Source: Bacillota bacterium (lineage in GTDB: Bacteria > Bacillota > Dethiobacteria > DTU022 > UBA8154). From it: DNA of 46,435 bases. The stretch covers positions 1 through 46,435 of the forward strand of contig JAUSPO010000157.1 of the NCBI GenBank assembly GCA_030656575.1, written 5' to 3'. Within the stretch, counting starts at the first letter, position 1. Each line of letters starts with the position of its first letter. The notes under the pieces are model-generated. The model saw only the letters and a program-made list of their open reading frames with translations, ran no database searches and was not told the DNA's origin. The position numbers and the translations under genes were made by a program. This document shows positions 32,057 to 40,651 of the stretch, piece after piece.

Positions 32057-33724
32057 TCACGCAAGATACATGCCATTTTGTCCGAAATCTTTTGACGACC
32101 CACAAAAAGTTTGCATTTCCGGAACTTCACGGTGGGTATAATTGGGTAGAAGAAGGGGGGAAATCCTGCCCCCTGTATCTATACCATTATTTTCCAGCTG
32201 GCAGTGATAATTGTGAACATGATTAAGAGTTAGCTTTTTTAGTTTTACTTCCTGACACTTCTGCGCAGCATGAGAACCGGTACGGCATCCAAACACAAGG
32301 ATATCGAGAAGCGAGTTCCCCATAAGCCTGTTACGGCCATGCACACCTCCGGAGTTTTCACCTGCAACGTAAAGGTTCTCAATATTCGTTCGACCGTTAT
32401 CATCAAGCAAAAGACCACCATTTTGATAATGAAGAGTAGGATAAATAAGTATGGGCTCCCTGCGAATATCAAGGCCAAACCGTTTAAACTGCCTAATTAT
32501 GGCCGGAAACCGTTTCTCAATAGTCCCTTCACCATGAATCAGATCGATAAGAGGGGAATCAAGCCAGATACCTACCGTACCTGTTGGAGTGGCAATGCCA
32601 AGCTTCCTTTCGCTGCACTCCCTGATAATAGCGGCAGACTGCAAATCCCTTGTCTCTAAGTGATAAACAAACTGTTTACCGTTAATATTGACCAGTTTAG
32701 CACCAAGCCCGCGGAATTTTTCTGTAACCAGCATGCCCAGAATCTCGGAAGGATAAGCCACACCTGTAGGATGGTACTGGATAGCATCCATAAATGCCAT
32801 CCTGGCACCAGCACGATAACCCATTACTAACCCGTCGGCTGTCGCACCATAATGGTTGGTAGTGGGAAAACCCTGGAAATGAAGTCTCCCTGAACCACCT
32901 GTACTTAAAATTACCGTTTTAGCACGAGCGACAAGATACTCTTCCGTTTCCAGATTGTAAAGAATTGCTCCTGCAGCTTTGCCTTCTTCGTCCAGCAGAA
33001 GTTCCACTGCGGGACAATACTCCAGAATTTTAATACCCTTGTTAATAGTTTCATCTCTTAAGGTGCGCATAATCTCCACCCCTGTATAATCACGGGCGCT
33101 ATGCATCCTTCTTCTGGAGGTACCACCGCCGTGGAAAGTAATCATTGTGCCATCTTCTTCTTTATCGAACATAATGCCAATGTCTTCCAGCCATTTAATG
33201 ATTTTGGGAGCATCATTAACTAAGGCATAAACCAATTCAGGTATGTTAGCAAAATGTCCTCCACCCATAACATCGAGGTAATGGATTGCAGGTGAATCGT
33301 TCGTTTTATCAGCAGCTTGTATACCACCTTGTGCCATCATTGTATTGGCGTCACCAAAGCGCAGCTTAGTAACAAGAGCAACATCCGCTCCCTGCTCCTG
33401 CGCCATAAGAGCGGCCGCAGCACCAGCTCCCCCCCCGCCAATAATTAGAACATCCACATCGCAGACAATTTCGCTCAGGTCAAGTTCAATATGTTCTATC
33501 ATACTGCGAGCTTCAAGAAGATCAGCCAGTTCCCGGGGAACCCTATCCCCCTTATTTACTCCTACCTGGAGCTCCCGGAAACCCTCTTCAATAAAATCAG
33601 GATGAAATTTTTTAAGCAGATCCTGACCTTCTTCAGTAGTAATGCGGGGGAAATCAACGCCCAGCCTCATAGGTCGCGTTTCTTCAACTTTTTTAATCAG
33701 CTCCTTCATTTGAGAAGTATACAT
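32057..33724 (-). CDS. Fumarate reductase/succinate dehydrogenase-like flavoprotein subunit
   Basis: 555 residues. An ~85-residue N-terminal extension precedes the FAD-binding VDVLIIGGGGAGAAAALMA. The covalent-flavin/active-site family features follow: DANTMMAQGGIQ, HSARDYTGVEIMRTLRD, QYHPTG, and RNRLMGNSLLDILVFG near the C-terminus. The family interconverts fumarate and succinate or reduces related enoates. With the Fe-S subunit upstream and no membrane anchor gene nearby, it is probably a soluble complex. It may feed the succinate/succinyl-CoA cycle of the CoA-transferases or reduce/oxidise a pathway intermediate (inference). No strong ribosome binding site is seen at 33724; MKELIKK six codons inside is an alternative start. 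Confidence 0.88.
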   Translation of the reverse strand: MYTSQMKELIKKVEETRPMRLGVDFPRITTEEGQDLLKKFHPDFIEEGFRELQVGVNKGDRVPRELADLLEARSMIEHIELDLSEIVCDVDVLIIGGGGAGAAAALMAQEQGADVALVTKLRFGDANTMMAQGGIQAADKTNDSPAIHYLDVMGGGHFANIPELVYALVNDAPKIIKWLEDIGIMFDKEEDGTMITFHGGGTSRRRMHSARDYTGVEIMRTLRDETINKGIKILEYCPAVELLLDEEGKAAGAILYNLETEEYLVARAKTVILSTGGSGRLHFQGFPTTNHYGATADGLVMGYRAGARMAFMDAIQYHPTGVAYPSEILGMLVTEKFRGLGAKLVNINGKQFVYHLETRDLQSAAIIRECSERKLGIATPTGTVGIWLDSPLIDLIHGEGTIEKRFPAIIRQFKRFGLDIRREPILIYPTLHYQNGGLLLDDNGRTNIENLYVAGENSGGVHGRNRLMGNSLLDILVFGCRTGSHAAQKCQEVKLKKLTLNHVHNYHCQLENNGIDTGGRISPLLLPNYTHREVPEMQTFCGSSKDFGQNGMYLA

Positions 33725-33827
33725 AATGTCTGTTCCGGAGGAAGAACCGGATTTAAACCTCCCTTTAACTTTTTTAAAATTTCAATGGCAAGCAGCAGTT
33801 ATAAAGGTTTTTAAAAAAGCAGGCAGG

Positions 33828-34508
33828 TTATGCTTCAATGTCCCGGCTGTAATAATGATTATTTAGCTCCTGAATGTCCAGTTTCATTAGCCGCTGCAGT
33901 TCAGTCTCATATTTCCCGCCTTGAATCTCATCAACCCTTTGCTGCAATTGCAGATCCCTGGGTAATAGGTATTTGCCAAAAAGGCGACGGGCCAAAATCC
34001 CGACATTGTACTGGGCTATTTGTGCCGGACAACGGTATGCGCAGAGGCCGCACATGATACAGTCAAAGGATTCAAATGCACATCCGGCAATATCCCCCTT
34101 CCGCGCATATGCAATATACTGCTTGACATTAATGTTTTGGGGACATACCTTGGTACAGGAATTGCATCCTATACATCGGTAGATTTCCGGGTAATAGGCT
34201 TTAATAGATGAAGCGCTGGGGGGTAAATTATCAATATTATAAATTCCTTTTAATGGGGGATAAAATGGAATTTGCGCAAGGTGCATCCCAGACTCTACCC
34301 TGATCTGACAGGCCAGGCCAACCTTGAATTCATGATCGCCGGCTATACGGTAAACCGTAGCGCAGGCACCGCAAATTCCGGTTCGGCAGCCGCAGCCTCG
34401 TTTTAACTGGTAACCGGCAAACTCCATTGCACGCATGATAGTTAACGATTCAGGTACGGCATATTTCTTGCCCATGATATAAATATCGATTAATGATTCC
34501 TGAGGCAT
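33828..34508 (-). CDS. Fumarate reductase-like iron-sulfur subunit
   Basis: 226 residues. An N-terminal [2Fe-2S] ferredoxin domain (CGCRTGICGACATV, then LAC) is followed by two Cx2Cx2Cx3CP sets (CIGCNSCTKVCP and CIMCGLCAYRCP), each suited to a [4Fe-4S] cluster, where classical SdhB/FrdB has one 4Fe and one 3Fe centre. A basic C-terminal region follows. It would carry electrons to or from the flavoprotein encoded ~100 bases downstream. The open frame begins at TTG 34535, but AAGGAG 10 bases before the ATG at 34508 favours that start. It is the first gene after a sigma-54 type promoter, with an unusually long ~240-base leader. Confidence 0.87.
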   Translation of the reverse strand: MPQESLIDIYIMGKKYAVPESLTIMRAMEFAGYQLKRGCGCRTGICGACATVYRIAGDHEFKVGLACQIRVESGMHLAQIPFYPPLKGIYNIDNLPPSASSIKAYYPEIYRCIGCNSCTKVCPQNINVKQYIAYARKGDIAGCAFESFDCIMCGLCAYRCPAQIAQYNVGILARRLFGKYLLPRDLQLQQRVDEIQGGKYETELQRLMKLDIQELNNHYYSRDIEA

Positions 34509-34620
34509 ATCTTTCGAACTCCTTAAAACCTTCAATTTTATGCTTAAAATTAATAAACGAAAGAATTTAATTAAATATCGTAACTACTCAGAGTAAAGCA
34601 TTAGCAAGAAATGGGACCTG

Positions 34621-34698
34621 AGACATGGGGACGGTTCGAGCGTCACCGCAGCGTAGCGGAGGTCCGCCAGGGAAGACGATGGAACCGTCCCCATGTCT
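34621..34698. repeat. Palindromic GGGGACGGTTC repeat element, copy 1
   Basis: The arms 34621-34637 (AGACATGGGGACGGTTC) and 34682-34698 are perfectly complementary over 17 bases, enclosing GAGCGTCACCGCAGCGTAGC and related sequence. The same arm core and the GTGACGCT/GCTACG inner motifs recur at 37789-37974, marking a dispersed repeat family. This copy lies in the leader of the Fe-S subunit transcript. Confidence 0.75.
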
Positions 34699-34759
34699 TG
34701 CGTAGCGAAAAGCAGAAGGTAAAATGGAAACTGTTGGTCTGAGTAGTTACTAAATATTT

Positions 34760-34777
34760 ATGCAAAATACATACCAA
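34760..34777 (-). promoter_or_regulatory. Sigma-54 type promoter of the Fe-S subunit-flavoprotein-ubiX operon
   Basis: The complement reads TTGGTATGTATTTTGCAT, with GG and GC 10 bases apart and TTGCAT at -12. It is closely matched to the UbiD3 promoter. It fires away from the adjacent activator gene. Confidence 0.62.
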
Positions 34778-34824
34778 TCTACGGTAAATAGTTTATAATA
34801 AATTTGAAAGGTGGAGGGCTAAGT

Positions 34825-36768
34825 ATGGCTATCGAAATCTGTTTCATTTCTCCATACCCGGAACTCACCCGGGCAATCGAAGAAATTCTTCCCAGCTTAC
34901 CTGAAAAAGTGTTATTGGAAGAAGGGGCTATTGAACAGGCCGAGCCAATAATAGAAAAGGTTGAAAAGCAGGGAGTGGAAGTAATAATTACCACTGAAGG
35001 TAATGTCAGGCACCTGCGAAAAGTATTTGATATTCCTTTAATAGCCATTCCTGTAAGTGTTTTTGATACTGTCTTCGCCCTTAACCAGGCAAAAAAACTC
35101 TTTGGAGAACCCCTAGCTTTGTTTGAATTTCGTTCTCCCAATCCCCGCTTTCATGAAATCAAAGAGGTTATAGATGTTAAAATGGAACAATTTGTTTACC
35201 TAAATGAACAGGATGGCCTGGCAAAGCTGAAAGAAGCCCAAAAAAGGGGTTTTAAAGCTGCTGTCAGCGGAGGAGTTATTGCCCGTATGGCCCGTTCGCA
35301 GGGTTACCCCTGTATTCCCATTATTCCCATCACTGTAGGTAAAGATGCCATCATAAAAGCTTATTCCCACGCTAAAGAAGTAGCCTGGGCGAGACAAAAA
35401 GAACGTCGGGATGCTTTCAAATTAAAAGCTATTGTAGATTACTCCTTTGAAGGGATCATCACCGTAAATGCTCAAAATATAATAACCGTTTTTAACCCAA
35501 TAGCTGAAAAGATTTTAGAAATGAAAGCAAATGAAGTTATAGGAAAACCTATGGATTACATAGTTTCTGCTAATCGCATCCAACCACATATAATAGAAAC
35601 GGATAAAATATGTAATTTTAAAACAAAACAAGTACTCGTTAACAAAGTACCGATTTATGACCACGGCCAGATAGTAGGTTCTATTTTTGCTTTTCATGAA
35701 GTTAACCGCATCCAGTCCATGGAGGAAAAAATACGACGTGCCAATCATGAAAACAAATTATATGCCATATATCATTTTGAGAATATCATCGGTAAAAGCA
35801 GAATATTTTTTGAGACAATCCGCCAAGCCAAAAAATATGCCCATACTGATGAGACCGTATTGATTACGGGAGAAACAGGGACTGGAAAGGAGCTTTTTGC
35901 TCAGAGTATTCATAATGAGAGCAGCAGATCCTCACACTCTTTTGTTGCCGTAAATTGTGCCGCACTGTCTCCCGCACTCCTGGAAAGCGAATTATTCGGC
36001 TATGCCGAGGGAGCGTTCACGGGCGCAAAGAAAGGCGGCAAAAAAGGCCTGTTCGAATTGGCTCATCGCGGTTCTATTCTCCTTGATGAGATCGGTGAGA
36101 TTTCCCTTGATGTTCAATCCAAGCTGTTAAGAGTGCTGCAGCAAAGGGAAGTCATGCGCATTGGTGATAATAAACTTATTCCAGTCGATGTACGTGTTAT
36201 TTCGGCTACCAACCGTGATCTCTTAAAAGATGTGGAACAGGGCAAATTCCGCCGTGATCTTTACTATCGGCTTAATATTTTGAAATTAATCGTTCCGCCG
36301 TTAAGAGAAAGAAAAGAAGATATCCTTCCTTTGGCTTTTTACCTCTTAAGAAACACCACTAATGGCGAATCCGTTTCTTTGCTGGAAGAAACCTTAACTG
36401 AACATCGAGATTTATTTGAAGGATATGAATGGCCTGGCAATGTTCGAGAACTGGAAAACCTTATTAAACGGCTTAGTGTATTTGCTGACCCTGACTCCAC
36501 GGTTAAATCACTGGGTAATCACATAAAAAAAATCCTGACGGATTTTAAAGGAGAAACAAAGGAAAGAGAAAATGGCTTCATGCAAATTGAAGTAAACGAT
36601 GGCTTAAAAAAGACTATGGAGAGGATTGAAAATCAGTTAATTACCGAGGAGTACGTACGTTTGAAAGGAGATAAAACAAAATTAGCTCAAAGGTTGGGTA
36701 TCGGCCGAACTACTTTGTGGCGCAAGTTACATGAAGCAGGAATAGAAGCTGATATAAAAAGACCCTAA
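34825..36768 (+). CDS. PrpR-type sigma-54-dependent transcriptional activator
   Basis: 647 residues and the only plus-strand chromosomal gene apart from the IS remnant. Domains in order: a PrpR_N sensor (~1-195, as in propionate-catabolism regulators), a PAS domain (~205-310), a sigma-54 interaction AAA+ domain with GETGTGKE (Walker A), GAFTGA, and LLDEIGE (Walker B), and a C-terminal Fis-type helix-turn-helix (TKLAQRLGIGRTTLWRKL). The ATG at 34825 follows GGTGGAGGG; the TTG at 34804 is a worse start. It is transcribed divergently from a -24/-12 promoter, and two more such promoters lie in the cluster, so it is probably the activator of all three. The inducer may be the substrate or a CoA ester (inference). 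Confidence 0.93.
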   Translation: MAIEICFISPYPELTRAIEEILPSLPEKVLLEEGAIEQAEPIIEKVEKQGVEVIITTEGNVRHLRKVFDIPLIAIPVSVFDTVFALNQAKKLFGEPLALFEFRSPNPRFHEIKEVIDVKMEQFVYLNEQDGLAKLKEAQKRGFKAAVSGGVIARMARSQGYPCIPIIPITVGKDAIIKAYSHAKEVAWARQKERRDAFKLKAIVDYSFEGIITVNAQNIITVFNPIAEKILEMKANEVIGKPMDYIVSANRIQPHIIETDKICNFKTKQVLVNKVPIYDHGQIVGSIFAFHEVNRIQSMEEKIRRANHENKLYAIYHFENIIGKSRIFFETIRQAKKYAHTDETVLITGETGTGKELFAQSIHNESSRSSHSFVAVNCAALSPALLESELFGYAEGAFTGAKKGGKKGLFELAHRGSILLDEIGEISLDVQSKLLRVLQQREVMRIGDNKLIPVDVRVISATNRDLLKDVEQGKFRRDLYYRLNILKLIVPPLRERKEDILPLAFYLLRNTTNGESVSLLEETLTEHRDLFEGYEWPGNVRELENLIKRLSVFADPDSTVKSLGNHIKKILTDFKGETKERENGFMQIEVNDGLKKTMERIENQLITEEYVRLKGDKTKLAQRLGIGRTTLWRKLHEAGIEADIKRP

Positions 36769-36782
36769 CAAGGGTCTTTTTA
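36756..36782. terminator. Bidirectional terminator between the activator and usp genes
   Basis: AAAAAGACCCT (36756-36766) and AGGGTCTTTTT (36771-36781) form a perfect stem around AACA, with T-runs on both strands. The activator stop codon lies in the loop. It serves the convergent PrpR-type and universal stress protein genes. Confidence 0.85.
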
Positions 36783-36795
36783 TTGTTAAAACTGT

Positions 36796-37641
36796 TTACT
36801 TAACCTTAAAAAGAAGCACCGGGCAATTGGAGCGCCTCATCACAGCCTCGGCTGTTCTGCCCATAATCAGTTTTGCTAGGCCCAGGCCCTTTGTAGGCAT
36901 GGCAACAAGAGTCACGCCTTCAGACTCCACAATACTAACAATTTCCTGTGATGTAACCCCCGTTGATATTTTGATATCCACGCTGCCATCTTTTTTATTA
37001 AATTTCTTCTGCCATTCCTTTAAGCGGTCAGCAGCCTTTTGCTCCTGCTGAGATATTTCTCCGGCACTTTGTCCCTTATCAACAACATTTAAAAGAATGA
37101 TGCGGTGAATTTTGCCGGCAGCACTCAGGAACTTTCTATAAACACGGTCCGAATCAGGGGAAAAATCAGTTGGAAGCAGCACAGTAGCCAATTTTTGGAA
37201 ACAGATGGGAAGAAGGCGGGTCCCCTCACCCAGGTGAATATACTTCTCAATAAGCAGCGGCTTGTTGGTACGGCGAATCACCTCAGTTACGGTACTGCCC
37301 AACAGGAATTCACGGACAATATTTTCACCGATCGAACCGATCAGGATGAGATCCACATTCTCTTCTTCTGCCGCCAGGGCAATCTCCTCCGCAGCATGCC
37401 CAAAAGGCATCAGCAGCTTTACAGCAATCTCTTTTTGCTCAATAGCTTTGATTTTTTCCTCTATCCTGCCGGCAAAAACCTGCCTGTAGTTGTCCAGGCT
37501 TTTACCCTGCAGCTGGTCAACACTTATAGAATGAATAATAACCAGTTCTTTCATCCCCATTATTCTAAGATCAGGGATACAATTAAATAGTTCACGCGCA
37601 GCAGACGAGGAATCCATTGCCAGCAATACTTTATTAAACAT
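36796..37641 (-). CDS. Universal stress protein with tandem UspA domains
   Basis: 281 residues in two Usp folds. The first begins FNKVLLAMDSS and ends with an ATP-type loop GSIGENIVREFLLGSTVTEVIRRTNKPLL. The second begins VLLPTDFSPDSDRVYRKFL and ends MPTKGLGLAKLIMGRTAEAVMRRSNCPVLLF. The Gx2Gx9G(S/T) pattern is good in the first half and partial in the second. Usp proteins bind ATP or other ligands and aid survival under stress, energy limitation or anaerobiosis. The gene stands alone, converging on the activator gene with a shared terminator. A strong AAGGAGG lies ~28 bases upstream of the ATG, too far to be its site, so the start is a little uncertain. Confidence 0.9.
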   Translation of the reverse strand: MFNKVLLAMDSSSAARELFNCIPDLRIMGMKELVIIHSISVDQLQGKSLDNYRQVFAGRIEEKIKAIEQKEIAVKLLMPFGHAAEEIALAAEEENVDLILIGSIGENIVREFLLGSTVTEVIRRTNKPLLIEKYIHLGEGTRLLPICFQKLATVLLPTDFSPDSDRVYRKFLSAAGKIHRIILLNVVDKGQSAGEISQQEQKAADRLKEWQKKFNKKDGSVDIKISTGVTSQEIVSIVESEGVTLVAMPTKGLGLAKLIMGRTAEAVMRRSNCPVLLFKVK

Positions 37642-37788
37642 CCGTACCCAGTTTAAGAGAAACCAGGTCCACCTCCTTAAAAAAACATTTATACCTTAAT
37701 TTTACACTAAAAACAAAAAAATTCAACTGTTTTTAAACAAAACTGGTTTGTAACTCAGCCAATAGGATACTTAATCGCTCGGGACGCA

Positions 37789-37974
37789 AAGCTTGGGGAC
37801 GGTTCCATCGTCTTCCCTTTAGCTTAGGTAAGGGGACACACCCCATTTTTCAAGTGGTATGGGGACACACCCCTGCGGGGAATGTCCCCTAGGAATGTCC
37901 CCTAGGAATGTCCCCTATGAATGTCCCCAAGTCCTTCGCTACGCTACGGTGACGCTTGAACCGTCCCCAAGCTT
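37789..37974. repeat. Palindromic GGGGACGGTTC repeat element, copy 2, with internal tandem repeats
   Basis: The outer arms 37789-37805 (AAGCTTGGGGACGGTTC) and 37958-37974 are perfectly complementary. Inside are GGGGACACACCCC motifs and four 13-base units AATGTCCCCTAGG (37881-37932, the last two degenerate). The right arm runs into the argH stop codon (TGA, complement of 37974-37976). It is related to the copy at 34621-34698. It fills most of the 332-base space between usp and argH. Confidence 0.8.
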
Positions 37975-39407
37975 CACTTATTTTTAATCTGAGTAGTTAC
38001 ACTGGCTTTATTTAAAGCATCTTCAGCCAATAGAAGCTGCTTTTTAACCGCTTCGGGAGATGTTCCGCCACGGGATTTTTTTGAAAGCACAGCTATGTTT
38101 GGGTTTAACCTCTCAAGAGCTTTTGACGAGCCCAGCAGGTTGTGAAAAGTCAGAAGCTCTTCTGAGTTAAGATCTTTTAACAGTTTGCCTTGGTCGAGGC
38201 AGTGACGTACAAGCTGCCCTACAATATGGTGGGCTTCCCTGAAGGGCACACCGTTTGCTGCCAAATAATCAGCAAGCTCAGTAGCCGTGGAAAAATCATT
38301 CTGCAAAGCAGACTCAATATTTTCTTTTAGCACTTCCATACTTCTGAAAAGATCCTGGTATATGGATAAGATATTCTTTACCGTATCAACAGTATCAAAT
38401 AATGGCTCTTTGTCTTCCTGCATATCTTTGTTATAAGTTAGGGGAAGGCCTTTAAAAACCGTAAACAGTGCGATCAGATTGCCGTATACTCGACCTGTTT
38501 TGCCGCGCACCAGTTCAGGCACATCGGGATTTTTTTTCTGGGGCATCATGCTACTTCCTGTAGTAAAGGAATCGCTAAGATCGAGAAAAGAAAATTCCTG
38601 CGAAGACCAAAGCACCAGTTCTTCGCTAAGACGGCTTAGGTGCATCATTAAGAAGGACGAGCAGCTTAAAAACTCAAGAACAAAATCACGGTCGCTAACC
38701 GCATCCATACTGTTTTCATATAAGTGTTCAAAACCAAGATCACGGGCCACTTCTTCCCTGTCTATGGGAAACCCCGTCCCACTCATAGCACCTGCTCCAA
38801 GCGGCATAAGGTCAGCTCTTTTGTAAGAATCCAGGAAACGTTCCCTGTCCCTCTGCAGCATCCAGAAATAGGCCATGAAATGGTGTGAAATAAGGACTGG
38901 CTGCGCTCTTTGCAGGTGAGTATAACCTGGAATAACAACATCGAAATTTCTTTGGGCAAATTCTAGGATAACCTCCTGCAGCCCCCGGATTAATGCCTCT
39001 ACCTCCCGGATCTCCTTTTTGACGAAAAGGTGCATATCCAAGGCTACCTGGTCGTTGCGGCTGCGTGCAGTATGCAGTTTGCCTCCAACAGGCCCAATCT
39101 TGTCTGTAAGCCTTTTTTCGATATTCATATGAATATCTTCCAGGGAGATATGATACGTAAATTGACCTCCTAAAATTTCTTCTTCAATCTCAAGAAGTCC
39201 TTTTAAAATTAATTCTCCCTCATGGTCAGCAATTATTCCTGTTGTAACCAACATACGACAGTGAGCCATGCTGCCCTTTAGATCCTCCACAGCCAGGCGG
39301 CGGTCAAAAGGCAGGGACGCGGAAAAGGCTTCGACTTGTTTATCCAGTCCTTCCTTAAACCTTCCGCCCCACGGTTTCTCCTGATAATCTTTATCTTTCC
39401 CCTTCAC
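37974..39407 (-). CDS. argH: Argininosuccinate lyase
   Basis: 477 residues. PWGGRFKEGLD at the N-terminus, the TARSRNDQVALD substrate loop and the family signature GSSMMPQKKNPDVPE are all intact. It cleaves argininosuccinate to arginine and fumarate, the last step of arginine synthesis. The start is GTG at 39407, 2 bases after the argG stop, with AAGG in the argG end. It is the last gene of the arg operon; its final codons and stop lie at the edge of a palindromic repeat, so the C-terminal residues may have been set by that insertion. Confidence 0.97.
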   Translation of the reverse strand: MKGKDKDYQEKPWGGRFKEGLDKQVEAFSASLPFDRRLAVEDLKGSMAHCRMLVTTGIIADHEGELILKGLLEIEEEILGGQFTYHISLEDIHMNIEKRLTDKIGPVGGKLHTARSRNDQVALDMHLFVKKEIREVEALIRGLQEVILEFAQRNFDVVIPGYTHLQRAQPVLISHHFMAYFWMLQRDRERFLDSYKRADLMPLGAGAMSGTGFPIDREEVARDLGFEHLYENSMDAVSDRDFVLEFLSCSSFLMMHLSRLSEELVLWSSQEFSFLDLSDSFTTGSSMMPQKKNPDVPELVRGKTGRVYGNLIALFTVFKGLPLTYNKDMQEDKEPLFDTVDTVKNILSIYQDLFRSMEVLKENIESALQNDFSTATELADYLAANGVPFREAHHIVGQLVRHCLDQGKLLKDLNSEELLTFHNLLGSSKALERLNPNIAVLSKKSRGGTSPEAVKKQLLLAEDALNKASVTTQIKNK

Positions 39408-39409
39408 TG

Positions 39410-40627
39410 TTAACCTTCCACCTCATTTTTCCATGTGTCTCTCAGCATACCTTCAACCTGCAGGGGAAGACCGAATAGATTTATAAAGCCCCCGGCATCT
39501 TTCTGATCATATAGTTCATCTTCCTCGAAAGTGGCCAGACCGGGATGATAAAGCGAGTAAGGTGAGCGTTTGCTTAAAACATCAATATTCCCCTTGTATA
39601 ACTTCAGCTTTACATCACCCGTAACTTTTTCCTGGGTACTCTTTATAAAAGCATCCAACGACTTGCGCAGAGGAGAATACCAGAGACCGTAGTATATAAT
39701 CTCTCCATATTTAATTCCTACTGCCTCTTTAAAATGCATCGTCTCCCTGTCAATTGTAAGCTGCTCCAATTCCCGATGGGCAAAGTAAAGGAGCGTTCCG
39801 CCAGGGGTCTCATAGACACCTCTGGACTTCATACCAACAAGACGATTTTCAACAATGTCGACCCTTCCAACAGCATTCTCTCCGGCAATCTTATTAAGGG
39901 ACTCTAAGAGCGCCACCGGGTCCATGGGCGTGCCGTTTAATGCTGAGGGAACGCCTTTCTCAAAAGAAATCTCCACTTCCGCAGGTTTATCAGGAGCCTG
40001 TTCAGGAGAACAAGTCAGCAAAAACATTTCCTCCAGGGGCGCCTTTGCAGGATCTTCCAGAATGCCTCCTTCATAACTTATATGCCAGAGATTCCGGTCC
40101 ATGCTGTAGGGCTTCTCTGCTGTGACGGGAACAGGTATATTGTACCTTTTGGCGTACTCTAAGGCGTCCATTCTTGAACGAATATCCCAGATTCTCCAGG
40201 GAGCAATTATTTTTAACTGAGGGGCAAGAGCCTTCGCAGTCAATTCAAAACGTACCTGATCATTACCCTTTCCCGTGGATCCGTGTGCCACAGCCACTGC
40301 ATTCTCCCTAAGAGCCACCTGCACCATTGCACGGGCAATCAATGGCCGGGCAATGGCAGTGCCCATGAGGTAAGTTTTCTCATAATAAGCCCCGGACTGG
40401 AGCATGGGATAGATAAAATCCTCTACAAACTCCTTACGGAGATCCTGGATATACACTTTTGAAGCCCCCGTAGCCAGTGCTTTTTCCTCAAGTCCGTCCA
40501 GCTCACCGGGACCCTGCCCAACATCAGCGGCAAATGCAATTACATCATATCCATATTCTTCTTTAAGCCATCTTACGATTATGGAGGTGTCCAGTCCTCC
40601 GGAATATGCAAGAACTACCTTTGGCAT
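39410..40627 (-). CDS. argG: Argininosuccinate synthase
   Basis: 405 residues. It has the ATP pyrophosphatase P-loop [13 protein letters not shown] at the N-terminus, then [15 protein letters not shown] and [15 protein letters not shown]. It joins citrulline and aspartate using ATP. The ATG at 40627, with AAAGG 9 bases upstream, is preferred to GTG at 40636. It lies 24 bases after argF and 2 bases before argH. Confidence 0.97.
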   Translation of the reverse strand: MPKVVLAYSGGLDTSIIVRWLKEEYGYDVIAFAADVGQGPGELDGLEEKALATGASKVYIQDLRKEFVEDFIYPMLQSGAYYEKTYLMGTAIARPLIARAMVQVALRENAVAVAHGSTGKGNDQVRFELTAKALAPQLKIIAPWRIWDIRSRMDALEYAKRYNIPVPVTAEKPYSMDRNLWHISYEGGILEDPAKAPLEEMFLLTCSPEQAPDKPAEVEISFEKGVPSALNGTPMDPVALLESLNKIAGENAVGRVDIVENRLVGMKSRGVYETPGGTLLYFAHRELEQLTIDRETMHFKEAVGIKYGEIIYYGLWYSPLRKSLDAFIKSTQEKVTGDVKLKLYKGNIDVLSKRSPYSLYHPGLATFEEDELYDQKDAGGFINLFGLPLQVEGMLRDTWKNEVEG

Positions 40628-40651
40628 TTTAATCACCCTTTCCTAATATGC

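Larger units (their letters stand above)
34509..34824. other. Divergent regulatory region between the Fe-S subunit and PrpR-type genes
   Basis: 316 bases. It contains a large inverted repeat (34621-34698), a leftward sigma-54 type promoter (34760-34777) and, at its right edge, the ribosome binding site of the activator gene. I could not place the activator's own promoter. Confidence 0.55.

Noticed and set aside
34610-34630. Second -24/-12-like sequence upstream of the Fe-S subunit
   Set aside because: The GG to GC spacing is 11 rather than 10 bases, and a far better match lies at 34760-34777.
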